Assembly: GCA_009731425.1 (NCBI GenBank)
Contig: AP018794.1
Coordinates: 3,864,001-3,928,000, forward strand
Source of the DNA: Lachnospiraceae bacterium KM106-2
Lineage (GTDB): Bacteria; Bacillota; Clostridia; Lachnospirales; Lachnospiraceae
Length of the DNA stretch: 64,000 nt
Direction: 5' to 3'
A program made the translations under genes and the position numbers. Below the pieces are notes generated by a model that saw only the letters and a program-made list of their open reading frames with translations, was not told the DNA's origin and ran no database searches. Shown here piece after piece: positions 7,418 through 16,467 of this stretch. The number at the start of each line of letters is the position of its first letter. Within the stretch, counting starts at the first letter, position 1.

Positions 7418-9190
7418 ATGCCTTCAACATTTTTTGGATTAAATATTGGTACATCAGGACTTTATACGTATCAAGCTGCGTTAAATACAACAGCACATAA
7501 CATTTCAAATGCGGAAACTACAGGTTATACGCGCCAGGTGTTAAATCAGTCTGCCTCAAAGCCAATTTCCGTTTACAGTTCTTACGGAATGGTTGGTACT
7601 GGTGTAACAGGAACAAGTATTACACAGACTCGTAACTCTTATTACGATACAAAATACCGTATGAACAATTCTTTATATGGTATGTATAAAACAAAAGAGT
7701 ATTATATGAGTTCAATTGAAAATTACTTCAATGAAGTAAATGATACTGGTTTTACAAAGAGCTTCACTTATTTATCAGGTGCGATGCAGACATTAAGTGA
7801 TGATCCATCAGATGAGACAAAACGTACTCAGGTAGTCAATTATGCATCACAGCTTACGGATTATTTTAAGACTACGGTAACAAGCTTACAGGCAGTACAA
7901 GAGGAAGCAAATACAGAATTAAAAGCAAGCGTTGATCGAATCAATTCGATCGCAGAGCAGGTTGCGATGTTAACAAAACAGATCAATGTAGTGGAAGTTG
8001 GCGGAGAACAAGCAAACGATCTTCGAGATGCAAGAAATGTATTACTTGATGAACTTTCTAGCTTTGCAAATATTACGGTAGAAGAAAGAAAAGTTGGTTT
8101 CGACAGTGTTGGAACAACTGCTTTCGAAGTAAGAATGGACGGACAGCTTCTTGTAGATTCTACAGATTACAATACATTACAGTTGATTAGCCGTACAGAA
8201 AAACATAACGTAAATGATGTAGATGGACTTTACGATGTAAAATGGAGTAATGGACAGGACTTCCGCTTAAATGGTATCGGAGGTAATCTACAAGCTTTAT
8301 ATGAATTACGTGATGGTAACAACCAACAAAACTTACAAGGTAATGCATCTGGATCAAAGGGTGATACAAGCGTTAAATTAACAGGAACGAATGTAAACAG
8401 TGTATTACAATTAAATATTCCTGAATCAGGAACGATTACAATTGGTAATCAACAATATACTTACAGTTCCTTTGACTTTGCCGTTGTAGATGGAAAGTAT
8501 GAATATACATTTCAATTGGATTCGCCATTAAAGGTAGATGCAACAGGAAATAAAGGTAGTGTGGGAGAAAGCATTGATTACAAGGGAATCCCTTACTATA
8601 TGGATCAGATGAATCAGTTTGCCAGAACATTTGCAAGTAGTTTCAATGGGATTCACAATGGTGGACAGGATTTATACGGAAATGCTGGATTAGACATTTT
8701 TAATGCAACAAATAAAGTAACTGGTGAAAATTATAACTTTACAGAGGATTTCACTGCATCAGGAAAAGCAAATTCTTACTACTATTTAACAGCTGCCAAC
8801 TTTACGATCAATTCCGAAATCGTAGCGGATGTTAAGAAGTTAGCAACAGGATCTGATATGTCTCAAGGTATTGAACAAAAAGATATCTTAGATAAATTAG
8901 TTGCTTGTATCGATGATAAATCGATGTTTTCCAATGGTACGCCTTCTTCGTTCTTACAGACATTAGTTGCTAATGTCGGTGTAGATTCCAAGAAAGCAAG
9001 TAACTTCGCTGATAACCAGAAAAACATCTTAGCTTCTATTTCAAATCAGAGATTAAGTGAATCAGGCGTTGATACAGATGAAGAGGGTGTAAACTTGATC
9101 AAATATCAAAATGCTTACGGCTTTTCATCAAAAGTAATATCTGTAATGAATGAAGTTTTAGATAAGTTAATTAATGAAACAGGGGTTTAA
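7418..9190 (+). CDS. FlgK-type hook-associated protein (copy 2)
   Basis: 590 residues, starting MPSTFFGLNIGTSGLYTYQA, with LNTTAHNISNAETTGYTRQV near the N-terminus and GVNLIKYQNAYGFSSKVISVMNEVLDKLINETG at the C-terminus. Both ends are full-length FlgK signatures, so this is a second hook-associated protein 1 rather than a fragment. The two copies share the terminal helices but differ strongly in the middle. They may form different layers of the hook-filament junction or be alternative subunits; the sequence alone does not decide. SD AGAGGAGAG precedes ATG and flgL follows after 19 bp. Confidence 0.9.
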   Translation: MPSTFFGLNIGTSGLYTYQAALNTTAHNISNAETTGYTRQVLNQSASKPISVYSSYGMVGTGVTGTSITQTRNSYYDTKYRMNNSLYGMYKTKEYYMSSIENYFNEVNDTGFTKSFTYLSGAMQTLSDDPSDETKRTQVVNYASQLTDYFKTTVTSLQAVQEEANTELKASVDRINSIAEQVAMLTKQINVVEVGGEQANDLRDARNVLLDELSSFANITVEERKVGFDSVGTTAFEVRMDGQLLVDSTDYNTLQLISRTEKHNVNDVDGLYDVKWSNGQDFRLNGIGGNLQALYELRDGNNQQNLQGNASGSKGDTSVKLTGTNVNSVLQLNIPESGTITIGNQQYTYSSFDFAVVDGKYEYTFQLDSPLKVDATGNKGSVGESIDYKGIPYYMDQMNQFARTFASSFNGIHNGGQDLYGNAGLDIFNATNKVTGENYNFTEDFTASGKANSYYYLTAANFTINSEIVADVKKLATGSDMSQGIEQKDILDKLVACIDDKSMFSNGTPSSFLQTLVANVGVDSKKASNFADNQKNILASISNQRLSESGVDTDEEGVNLIKYQNAYGFSSKVISVMNEVLDKLINETGV

Positions 9191-9209
9191 TAGGAGGTAA
9201 GTCTGAATC

Positions 9210-10745
9210 ATGCGTGTAACAAATCAAATGATGAGCAACAATGCATTGAGTAATATTAATAAAAACAAGATTGCATTGTCAAAATTAGAAGAACAGTACT
9301 CAACAAATAAAAAAATTCAGAAACCTTCTGATGATCCTGTTGTTGCAGTACGTGCATTAAAGCTTCGTAAGAACTTAAGTGAATTAAATCAATATTATGA
9401 AAAAAATATTCCTGATGCAAAGTCATGGATGGAGATTACAGAAAGTGCATTGAAGAATGTAACAGATATCTGTACTTCAATCAATGGCTATGCCAACCAG
9501 GGTGCAACAGATACATTAACAGCAGATAACCGTGCCAGTGTATTAAAGAACATTCAGCAGTTAGTATCACAGATTTATGAGGAAGGTAACTCAAACTGCG
9601 CAGGACGTTATGTATTTACTGGTTATAAGACGGATACTGGTCTTCTGTTTGATCAGGATACAAACAACAAGAAATATACGATCACACAGGAATTTAAAGG
9701 AACTGATATTTCAAGTTCTGAAAGAGTAATTGGTGGTTATACCGTTGATGATTATACAAATCCAGCAGCAGGTACAACTCCTTCCGTAGGTACATTCTCA
9801 ACTGCACCAGTATCTCAGAGCGTATATACGATGAATCTTGGATATAACGATCTAGATGGAACAGCTGGCAGCGTGAAGATTGGCTACACATACAAAAATG
9901 CAGGAGGAACAGATGTTACGGTAAACATTGATCCAACAAAGATCAATATTGTATCGGTTTCTGATAAAAATGCTTACAGCGCAGCTGATGATGGAATTAA
10001 TTTTATTAAGGAAACAGGCGAGCTTGTAATTGGTAAGACAGTTCATGAGACAATGAAACTTGCAACGGATATTAAAGTTGATTATCAAAAGAGTGAATTC
10101 TCTAAAGGTGACGTGAAGCCGGAAATGTATTATGATTGTGTTATGGAACAGCATGTTGGAGCAGTAGCATCCACTGCTGTTGAGAAGACAATTACTTATG
10201 AGAAAAAGAGCCAGAATATCTCTTATGATATCAACTTTAATCAAAGTTTAGTTGTAAATACAGAAGCAAGCGATGCAATTCCAATGGATCTAAAAAGACA
10301 GGTTGACATTGTTGCAAAAGCAATTCAAGATGTAGATAAAGTTGAAAGCGATATTACAGAAGTTAAGAAGATGCTTGAAGATACTAGCACAACGGATGCT
10401 CAGAAAAAAGTATTAGAAGCATTACAAAGCCAGTTAGAAACAGAACTTTCCTTAAAGACAAGTATTATGCAGAAGGAATTTGGTAATACCTTAACAGCTA
10501 CTTCGAATCAACAACAGGCAGCCAATCTTGCAGTAGCAGATTTAGGTAGCCGTTATGTTCGACTTGAAATGACAGAAGAAAGATTATCAACTCAGCAGAC
10601 AGACTTTGAAGATTTATTATCTACAAATGAGGATGCAGATATGGTTGAGACAATTGTAAAATACAACTCTCAATCAACAATTTACAATGCTTCTTTGTCC
10701 GCAGCGGCAAAGATCGCGAAGAACTCATTGCTTGACTTTATTTAG
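9210..10745 (+). CDS. flgL: Flagellar hook-associated protein 3 FlgL (long form)
   Basis: 511 residues; FlgL of Bacillus or E. coli is about 300, so this protein carries an inserted central domain (roughly residues 150-400). The N-terminus MRVTNQMMSNNALSNINKNK and the PSDDPVVAVRALKLRKNL motif are typical, as is the C-terminal helix SQSTIYNASLSAAAKIAKNS with final hydrophobics LLDFI. FlgL forms the last ring before the flagellin filament. GGAGGTAAG SD lies before ATG. Translated between flgK2 and fliW in one operon. Confidence 0.92.
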   Translation: MRVTNQMMSNNALSNINKNKIALSKLEEQYSTNKKIQKPSDDPVVAVRALKLRKNLSELNQYYEKNIPDAKSWMEITESALKNVTDICTSINGYANQGATDTLTADNRASVLKNIQQLVSQIYEEGNSNCAGRYVFTGYKTDTGLLFDQDTNNKKYTITQEFKGTDISSSERVIGGYTVDDYTNPAAGTTPSVGTFSTAPVSQSVYTMNLGYNDLDGTAGSVKIGYTYKNAGGTDVTVNIDPTKINIVSVSDKNAYSAADDGINFIKETGELVIGKTVHETMKLATDIKVDYQKSEFSKGDVKPEMYYDCVMEQHVGAVASTAVEKTITYEKKSQNISYDINFNQSLVVNTEASDAIPMDLKRQVDIVAKAIQDVDKVESDITEVKKMLEDTSTTDAQKKVLEALQSQLETELSLKTSIMQKEFGNTLTATSNQQQAANLAVADLGSRYVRLEMTEERLSTQQTDFEDLLSTNEDADMVETIVKYNSQSTIYNASLSAAAKIAKNSLLDFI

Positions 10746-10778
10746 AGCAGGTTGAAACATGAAAGGAGTAACAAAAGC

Positions 10779-11246
10779 ATGTTAGTACGTACGAAGTATT
10801 TCGGAGAGGTAAACATTACAGAAGATAAAATTGTGCATTTCCAGAATGGTATTATGGGATTTGAACAATATAAAGATTATACAATCATTTATGATAATGA
10901 AAGTAGTAGCAAGCAAACCATTTCTTGGTTGCAAAGTATTGAGAAAGAGGAACTTGCATTACCAATCATTAGCCCTCTTACAGTGGATTCTTCTTATAAT
11001 CCAACTGTAAATGAAGAATGGATGCAAACATTAGGAAATTTAAATGATGAGAATCTTGCCATGTTTTTAGTGTTGACTGTACCAGCGGATATTACGAAGA
11101 TGACTGCTAACATGAAAGCTCCTATTATTATTAATAGTGATACAAGACAAGCTTCGCAGATCATCGTCGAAAATAAAGAGTATACGGTGAAACGAAATAT
11201 TTATGAAATCTTTAATGCTTGCAAGAAAGAGAAGGAGGAAAAATAA
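10779..11246 (+). CDS. fliW: Flagellar assembly factor FliW
   Basis: 155 residues beginning MLVRTKYFGEVNITEDKIV, with GIMGFEQYKDYTII and FLVLTVPADITKMTANMKAPI, all hallmarks of FliW. FliW binds either flagellin or CsrA; when flagellin has been exported, free FliW sequesters CsrA and releases flagellin translation. ATG 10779 is chosen for its SD (AAAGGAG at 10762-10768); nine residues of open frame precede it. The gene ends 1 bp before csrA, its regulatory partner. Confidence 0.95.
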   Translation: MLVRTKYFGEVNITEDKIVHFQNGIMGFEQYKDYTIIYDNESSSKQTISWLQSIEKEELALPIISPLTVDSSYNPTVNEEWMQTLGNLNDENLAMFLVLTVPADITKMTANMKAPIIINSDTRQASQIIVENKEYTVKRNIYEIFNACKKEKEEK

Positions 11247-11247
11247 T

Positions 11248-11475
11248 ATGTTAGCTCTATCTCGAAAAGCAGGAGAAACGATAGTAATCGGAAATGACGT
11301 TGAGATTACGATCCTGGAGGTAAAAGGCGATCAGGTGAAGATAGGAATCAATGCACCGAAATCAGTGCCAGTATATCGAAAAGAAATCTACGTTCAAATT
11401 CAAGAATCGAATAAGGAAGCTGCAAAAGGAACGGAATCCACAGTGAATGCCTTAAAAGGATTAATGAATAAATAG
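11248..11475 (+). CDS. csrA: Carbon storage regulator CsrA
   Basis: 75 residues: MLALSRKAGETIVIGNDVEI, ILEVKGDQVKIGINAPKSVPVYRKEIY, the canonical CsrA beta-strand core with the RNA-binding residues of strands 1 and 5. It represses translation by binding GGA motifs in leaders. ATG 11248 follows GAAGGAGG by 9 nt; an upstream ATG at 11203 lies inside fliW and has no SD. A hairpin-borne GGA and an SD-borne GGA in the flagellin leader at 15194-15233 are its probable target. Confidence 0.97.
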   Translation: MLALSRKAGETIVIGNDVEITILEVKGDQVKIGINAPKSVPVYRKEIYVQIQESNKEAAKGTESTVNALKGLMNK

Positions 11476-11568
11476 AAGATTACTATTAATATATTTGAAG
11501 AAGCTGTCGATACAAAATGTATGCAAATTAAATGGAATTAATTGGTTAATGAACAAGGAGGTGATTTG

Positions 11569-11928
11569 ATGTCAATCGATTCTTTGAATGGTCAAGGGAA
11601 TACATTAACATCAATAGCAGTACAAGGGACAGATAAAGGTCATCATACGGGGGATGTATCTAAGCAGTCAGGTCAAATTAATGGAAATCAAAAATTAAAA
11701 AATCCAGAGCAGGCACTAAAGTCAGCTGTGGAACAAGCAAACAAAAGATTAGTAGATACTAGAACAAGAGCAGAATATCGTTACGACGAGAAAGCTCAAA
11801 GAGTTAGTATTAAGATATTTGATGAGGACACAAATGAGGTAATTAAGGAGGTTCCATCTGAGGACACACTTCGCATGATCGAGAAGTTAGTGGAATTGAG
11901 TGGAATCCTCGTTGATGAAAGACGATAG
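11569..11928 (+). CDS. flaG: FlaG-family flagellar protein
   Basis: 119 residues. The N-terminal half is polar and low complexity; the C-terminal half (about residues 55-119) carries the FlaG block RYDEKAQRVSIKIFDEDTNEV then IKEVPSEDTLRMIEKLVELSGILVDE. FlaG-family proteins affect filament length and are typically encoded just before fliD, as here (12 bp gap). ATG 11569 lies behind a very strong AAGGAGGTGAT SD. The 93 bp between csrA and flaG contain no clear terminator. Confidence 0.88.
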   Translation: MSIDSLNGQGNTLTSIAVQGTDKGHHTGDVSKQSGQINGNQKLKNPEQALKSAVEQANKRLVDTRTRAEYRYDEKAQRVSIKIFDEDTNEVIKEVPSEDTLRMIEKLVELSGILVDERR

Positions 11929-11940
11929 GAGGAAATAATA

Positions 11941-14181
11941 ATGGCAATTCGATTATCAGGGTTAGCTTCTAATATGGATACCGATAGTATCATCAAGGAA
12001 TTGATGAGTGCTCAAAGCGTGAAACTAAAGAAGATTACAGATAAGCAGACAAAGAATGAATGGATTCAGGAAAAATGGTCTGCTTTGAATACAAAGCTTC
12101 TTAATTTTTATAAGAATGATGTTAGTAAACTGTACTTACAAGGTAGTTACAAGGCAAAGACAGTTTCTTCTAACAATGAATCAAAAGTTGTTGCAACTGG
12201 ATCTACGACTGCACCAGATGGTTCTCAGTCACTTAAGATCAATCAATTAGCCAGTGCACAAAATATTACAGGTGGAAAACTTACATCTTCTACAGGGGCA
12301 ACGATTACAGAGAATACTAAATTATCAGATCTTGATGGCTTTGGTGGATCTGGTGATTATATTACAATTAAAGCTGGAAGCAAGACGACTTCACTTCAAG
12401 TAAATGGTACAACTACAGTTAAAGATTTTGTAAATGCATGTAAGAATGCAGGCTTAAATGCAAGCTATGATACATCACAAAAACGTCTTTTTATTAGTTC
12501 TAAGGAAAGTGGTGCAGATAATACTTTCTCTATTACAACTACAGCAGTTAGTAATGATATGAGTGAGAAAATCCAAAGTTACAAGAATGACATTGGATAT
12601 AATTCTTTAAGTTCATCTGATAAGACAAGTGTGGATGGTGCCATTAATAATTTATTAAATGGAACAGATGTTGAGAATGCGAAGAAGACATTAAATAATG
12701 TCGCAACAAAAACGATTACAGATCAGTCTAAAGCGGCAGCTTATAATTATGCATTGGCATTAGAGCTTCAAGATATTACTCTATATGGAACATCGCTTAC
12801 GAAACCTGATGGTTCTACTGATGCAGGAAAAGAATTACATGGTTCTGCAGAGATTAAAGAATATCTAACAGAGCAGTATAAGGCATCAGAGGAATATACC
12901 AAATATAAAGATCAACTCGATGCGGATACTTCATTATCAGATGATGATAAAAATACAAAGTTAGAAGCAAAAGCCAAAGAGGGCATGCTAAATCTTTATA
13001 ATCAAGTTGTTACTGGCGTAAAAGAGCAGAGAGCAACTGATATCGAGGCCACAGTAGCTAGTTTAGGATCAGAGTCTAATAACTATGCAATCAGTAGCGC
13101 ACAATTAGAACCAACTGTTATTAGCGCAGAAGACAAAGAACTCTTTGGTCTAGAAACAAGAGATAAACTTAGTACTTTAATCACTAATGCTTCCACAAAA
13201 GCAGAGGGCATTACAGCAGCTGGTAATACAGGTGCATCATCAGTATCTCCATTAAAAGCACTTGGATTAGGCGAAATAACAGGAGTAGCTTCAATATCAC
13301 CAGATACAGGTAAGCCAGTAAGCTCAACAACAGATTCAACAACAGGTATGACAACTGTATTTGCTTGTGATAGTGAAATCGAACTAAATGGTGCAACTTT
13401 AACAAGTTCATCAAACAACGTTACTGCCAATGGTGTAACTTATGAGTTAAAAGGTGTTACTTCAGGTGATGAGACAATTACTCTTACCGTAAATAATAAT
13501 ATTGATGATACTTATAAAATGGTAAAGGATTTTATTACAAACTATAATACTTTACTAAAAGAGATGAATACGTTATACTATGCATCATCTTCTAAAGGAT
13601 ATGATCCATTATCAGATGATCAAAAGAGTGAAATGTCTGATAAGGAAGTTGAGAACTGGGAGACTAAGATTAAAGATTCATTACTTAGAAGAGATAGCTC
13701 ATTAGATAGTATCCTTACAGGAATGAAGAGTGCAATGCAAAGCTCCGTTGATGTAAATGGAAAACGTTATTCCTTATCATCATTTGGTATCTGTACTTCT
13801 TCTGATTATACAGAAAAAGGATTATTGCATATCTATGGTGATTCTGATGATTCCGTATACTCTAGCGAAACAGATAAATTAAAGAAAGCATTAGAAGAAG
13901 ATCCAGATACATTGATCAAGACATTGACTGGCGTATTCACAAATCTTCATGATACAATGCAAGACAAGATGAAAGCGACTACAATGAGTAGTACTCAAAG
14001 CTTCTACAACGATAAAGAATACAAAACATTAACAACAGATTATAAAAAACAAGTTGCGAAAATGCAAGCAAAGCTTCAAGATATGGAAACAAGCTATTAC
14101 AAGAAGTTCTCTTCTATGGAGACTGCATTATCAAAACTACAAGCACAACAAAGCTCATTATCGAGCATGTTAGCAGGCTGA
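11941..14181 (+). CDS. fliD: Flagellar filament cap protein FliD (long form)
   Basis: 746 residues, longer than the ~500 of Bacillus FliD. FliD_N at the start (LSGLASNMDTDSIIKELMSAQ, then ITDKQTKNEWIQEKWSALNTKL) and FliD_C at about residues 480-740 (YKMVKDFITNYNTLLKEMNTL and a coiled C-terminus TDYKKQVAKMQAKLQDMETSYY). The extra length is in the middle and is rich in Lys, Ser, Thr and Asp. FliD caps the filament and guides flagellin insertion. SD AGGAGG before ATG. Followed by its usual partner fliS. Confidence 0.93.
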   Translation: MAIRLSGLASNMDTDSIIKELMSAQSVKLKKITDKQTKNEWIQEKWSALNTKLLNFYKNDVSKLYLQGSYKAKTVSSNNESKVVATGSTTAPDGSQSLKINQLASAQNITGGKLTSSTGATITENTKLSDLDGFGGSGDYITIKAGSKTTSLQVNGTTTVKDFVNACKNAGLNASYDTSQKRLFISSKESGADNTFSITTTAVSNDMSEKIQSYKNDIGYNSLSSSDKTSVDGAINNLLNGTDVENAKKTLNNVATKTITDQSKAAAYNYALALELQDITLYGTSLTKPDGSTDAGKELHGSAEIKEYLTEQYKASEEYTKYKDQLDADTSLSDDDKNTKLEAKAKEGMLNLYNQVVTGVKEQRATDIEATVASLGSESNNYAISSAQLEPTVISAEDKELFGLETRDKLSTLITNASTKAEGITAAGNTGASSVSPLKALGLGEITGVASISPDTGKPVSSTTDSTTGMTTVFACDSEIELNGATLTSSSNNVTANGVTYELKGVTSGDETITLTVNNNIDDTYKMVKDFITNYNTLLKEMNTLYYASSSKGYDPLSDDQKSEMSDKEVENWETKIKDSLLRRDSSLDSILTGMKSAMQSSVDVNGKRYSLSSFGICTSSDYTEKGLLHIYGDSDDSVYSSETDKLKKALEEDPDTLIKTLTGVFTNLHDTMQDKMKATTMSSTQSFYNDKEYKTLTTDYKKQVAKMQAKLQDMETSYYKKFSSMETALSKLQAQQSSLSSMLAG

Positions 14182-14206
14182 TAAAAAAACTTAGGGGGAA
14201 TATAAT

Positions 14207-14578
14207 ATGGCTATTAGAAATGCGGCTGCATTATATCAAAATTCAACAATTCAAACTGCATCAAAGGCAGAATTAACATTAATGCTTTACGATGGCGCAA
14301 TCAAGTTCTGTAACAAAGGTTTAATTGCCATTGAAAAGAATGATATTACAGAGGCTAATGTCAACATTATCAAGGCACAAAAAATCATTACAGAATTCCG
14401 TTCTACTTTGGATTTCAAATATCCAGTAGCAAAGGATTTCGATCGAGTATATGACTATATCTACAGTAAATTAGTAGATGCAAATGTAAAGAAAAGTGCA
14501 GAAGATTTAGAAGAAGCACTAGTTTATATTCGTGAGATGCGCGATACATGGAAAGAAGTTATGCAAAAAGTGAAATAG
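14207..14578 (+). CDS. fliS: Flagellin export chaperone FliS
   Basis: 123 residues, AALYQNSTIQTASKAELTLMLYDGAIKF, the FliS signature, followed by a four-helix bundle ending LEEALVYIREMRDTWKEVMQ. FliS binds the C-terminal helix of flagellin in the cytosol. SD AGGGGGAA precedes ATG. Confidence 0.95.
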   Translation: MAIRNAAALYQNSTIQTASKAELTLMLYDGAIKFCNKGLIAIEKNDITEANVNIIKAQKIITEFRSTLDFKYPVAKDFDRVYDYIYSKLVDANVKKSAEDLEEALVYIREMRDTWKEVMQKVK

Positions 14579-14610
14579 AAATAGTACCAGGAAGTGAGAC
14601 TACAAAGGAT

Positions 14611-15081
14611 ATGGAACAAAAAGCATATATTGAAATCATGATTCAATCGCAGAAGAAGAAAATTCTCATATTGGACAAGTTGATTTCATTATCAAAAGAT
14701 CAAGAAGAATATTTTTCAGCAGAAGAGATGGATTATGACAAATTCAATGACACACTTTCTACTAAAGATGAACTTTTAAAAGAATTAAATGAATTAGATC
14801 AAGGGTTCGCTTCGTTATTTGAACGAGTAAAAGAAGAACTCAGCACTCATAAGTATGCTTATGAAACACAGATTAAAGAACTCCAGTCTTCCATTGCTAC
14901 GATCACTAGTAAAAGTATGATCTTAGAGACACTTGAAAGACGCAATAAAGCTTCGATGGAACGCTTTTCAAAGAGTCAAAAATCTCAGATTAAGCAGAGA
15001 AATGTCAGCATGAAAACGGTTACAAATTACTATAAAAGTATGAGTAATGAACAATCTGTATATTTCAATCAAAAAAAATAA
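14611..15081 (+). CDS. FliT-like flagellar chaperone
   Basis: 156 residues, helical, with the N-terminal segment MEQKAYIEIMIQSQKKKILILDKLISLSKDQ resembling the FlgN/FliT chaperone group; position after fliS suggests FliT, the chaperone of FliD. No family signature is firm enough to be sure. The open frame extends back to 14548 inside fliS, but ATG 14611 gives a start with AGGAAGTGAG upstream and avoids overlap. The last gene of the flgM operon before the flagellin promoter. Confidence 0.6.
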   Translation: MEQKAYIEIMIQSQKKKILILDKLISLSKDQEEYFSAEEMDYDKFNDTLSTKDELLKELNELDQGFASLFERVKEELSTHKYAYETQIKELQSSIATITSKSMILETLERRNKASMERFSKSQKSQIKQRNVSMKTVTNYYKSMSNEQSVYFNQKK

Positions 15082-15100
15082 AAAAAATTATAATATGGAC

Positions 15101-15127
15101 TAAAGTAAATAAAGATATGTCCGATAT
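15101..15127 (+). promoter_or_regulatory. Sigma-28 promoter of flagellin
   Basis: TAAA (15101-15104) within TAAAGTAA, 15 bp, TCCGATAT (15120-15127). This is close to the SigD consensus and gives a leader of about 105 nt before the flagellin ATG. Confidence 0.85.
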
Positions 15128-15193
15128 ATATAATAAGTAAAGGTTTTTACTTACTTTGTAATGTGCACAATTACATGAAAAACTAATGAAGAG

Positions 15194-15233
15194 AATAGCA
15201 TGGATGCTATTTTATCAATGAAAATCAAGGAGG
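15194..15233 (+). promoter_or_regulatory. Two-site CsrA-binding region in the flagellin leader
   Basis: A hairpin with stem AATAGC / GCTATT (15194-15199, 15206-15211) presents ATGGAT as a hexaloop, so GGA is in the loop, the high-affinity arrangement for CsrA. A second GGA lies in the SD AAGGAGG (15227-15233), about 25 nt away, suited to bridging by a CsrA dimer. The same two-site arrangement is known for hag of Bacillus subtilis. Confidence 0.7.
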
Positions 15234-15242
15234 AAACAAATT

Positions 15243-16055
15243 ATGATTATCCAACATAATATGGCTGCTGCCAACACTAACAGACAGTTAGGAATCACTA
15301 CAGGTGCTTTATCAAAATCTACAGAAAAATTATCTTCAGGTTACAGAATCAACCGTGCTGGTGATGATGCTGCCGGATTATCAATTTCTGAAAAAATGAG
15401 AACTCAGATCAGAGGTCTTAACCAAGCTTCTACAAACGCTCAAGATGGTATCTCTTTAGTACAAACTGCTGAAGGTGCTATGAACGAAACTCACTCAATT
15501 CTTCAAAGAATGAGAGAATTAACTGTACAAGCTTCTAACGATACTAACGTATCTGTAGATCGTGCAGCTATCCAAAAAGAAATCACTGCTTTAACTTCTG
15601 AAATCACTCGTATCGCTGATACTACTGAATTCAATAAAATGAAATTACTTGATGGATCTTGTACTGGAAAATCTCTTCAAGTTGGTGCTAACGCATCTCA
15701 AAGAATTTCATTCTCAATCAGCAGCGTTAAAGCTTCTTCTATCGGTATCGATAGCTTAAGCGTATCTAGCTACACTAACGCTCAAAGCGCTCTTAAAGCT
15801 CTTGATAGTGCAATCAACAGAGTATCTACAACTAGATCTTCTTTAGGTGCATTACAAAACAGATTAGAGCATACTATCGCTAATGCTGATAATACTGCTG
15901 AAAACTTACAAGCATCAGAATCACGTATCCGTGACGTTGATATGGCTAAAGAAATGGTACAATACTCTAAGAGTAGTATCCTTCAACAAGCTGCTCAATC
16001 TATGCTTGCTCAAGCAAACCAAGCAAACCAAGGTGTTACTACTTTATTAAGATAG
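15243..16055 (+). CDS. hag: Flagellin
   Basis: 270 residues, a short flagellin with nearly only D0/D1 domains. N-terminus MIIQHNMAAANTNRQLGITT, then LSSGYRINRAGDDAAGLSIS, and C-terminus SRIRDVDMAKEMVQYSKSSI and a final VTTLLR. The central surface-exposed part is small (about residues 140-190), so glycan would sit there or on nearby Ser/Thr. Codon use is markedly biased (AAC, GCT, CTT, GAA) compared with neighbours, as for a very highly expressed gene. It has its own sigma-28 promoter and CsrA-regulated leader, a strong SD, and a terminator, so is monocistronic. Confidence 0.98.
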   Translation: MIIQHNMAAANTNRQLGITTGALSKSTEKLSSGYRINRAGDDAAGLSISEKMRTQIRGLNQASTNAQDGISLVQTAEGAMNETHSILQRMRELTVQASNDTNVSVDRAAIQKEITALTSEITRIADTTEFNKMKLLDGSCTGKSLQVGANASQRISFSISSVKASSIGIDSLSVSSYTNAQSALKALDSAINRVSTTRSSLGALQNRLEHTIANADNTAENLQASESRIRDVDMAKEMVQYSKSSILQQAAQSMLAQANQANQGVTTLLR

Positions 16056-16069
16056 TTCATGCCGTAAAA

Positions 16070-16099
16070 ATGGGCTGGCTTTTAGCCAGTCCTTTTTTT
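16070..16099 (+). terminator. Terminator after flagellin
   Basis: Stem GGGCTGGCT / AGCCAGTCC, three-base loop, then seven T residues. Confidence 0.92.
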
Positions 16100-16137
16100 A
16101 AGTTAAACAATAAATGAATTGAAACAGGAGAAAACAG

Positions 16138-16446
16138 ATGGAAGAAATCAAACAGAAATTAGATAGAAGTACAGCTGATATTGCACAAGCTTGCGACTTT
16201 TTATATCAAGGACAAGAACAACCAGGATATTTAGCACTTGTAATGGCGATCGATACGATTTCCGATACATTAGATAACATTAGTGTACATGAGAATTTAA
16301 TGAGCCAGATTGATATCAATGCGATCAATGAATCATTAGGAGAAGCTTTAAAGGCATTAGAAGAAAAAGATTTTACATTAGTAGCAGACATTATGAAATA
16401 CGAGATTTCAGAAGTGTTTGAGAAGTTATCAGCTAGCATACTATAA
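16138..16446 (+). CDS. Small helical protein of unknown function
   Basis: 102 residues, acidic and predicted all-helical, with no family that I recognise. It has a good SD (ACAGGAG) and lies between flagellin and the Maf glycosyltransferase, 21 bp before the latter, with which it is probably co-translated. The motif GYLALVMAIDTISDTLDNIS followed by two more amphipathic helices suggests a chaperone-like bundle. A role in flagellin handling or glycosylation is guessed from position only. No promoter is evident between the flagellin terminator and its start. Confidence 0.75.
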   Translation: MEEIKQKLDRSTADIAQACDFLYQGQEQPGYLALVMAIDTISDTLDNISVHENLMSQIDINAINESLGEALKALEEKDFTLVADIMKYEISEVFEKLSASIL

Positions 16447-16467
16447 TGATTTTTAAGGAGTATAGAT

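Noticed and set aside
9852..10244. 130-codon minus-strand frame in flgL
   Set aside because: Shadow of flgL; composition rich in Cys, Ile and Asn without any known motif.
13083..13430. 115-codon minus-strand open frame in fliD
   Set aside because: Shadow of the repetitive Ser/Thr/Ala coding of fliD; no SD.
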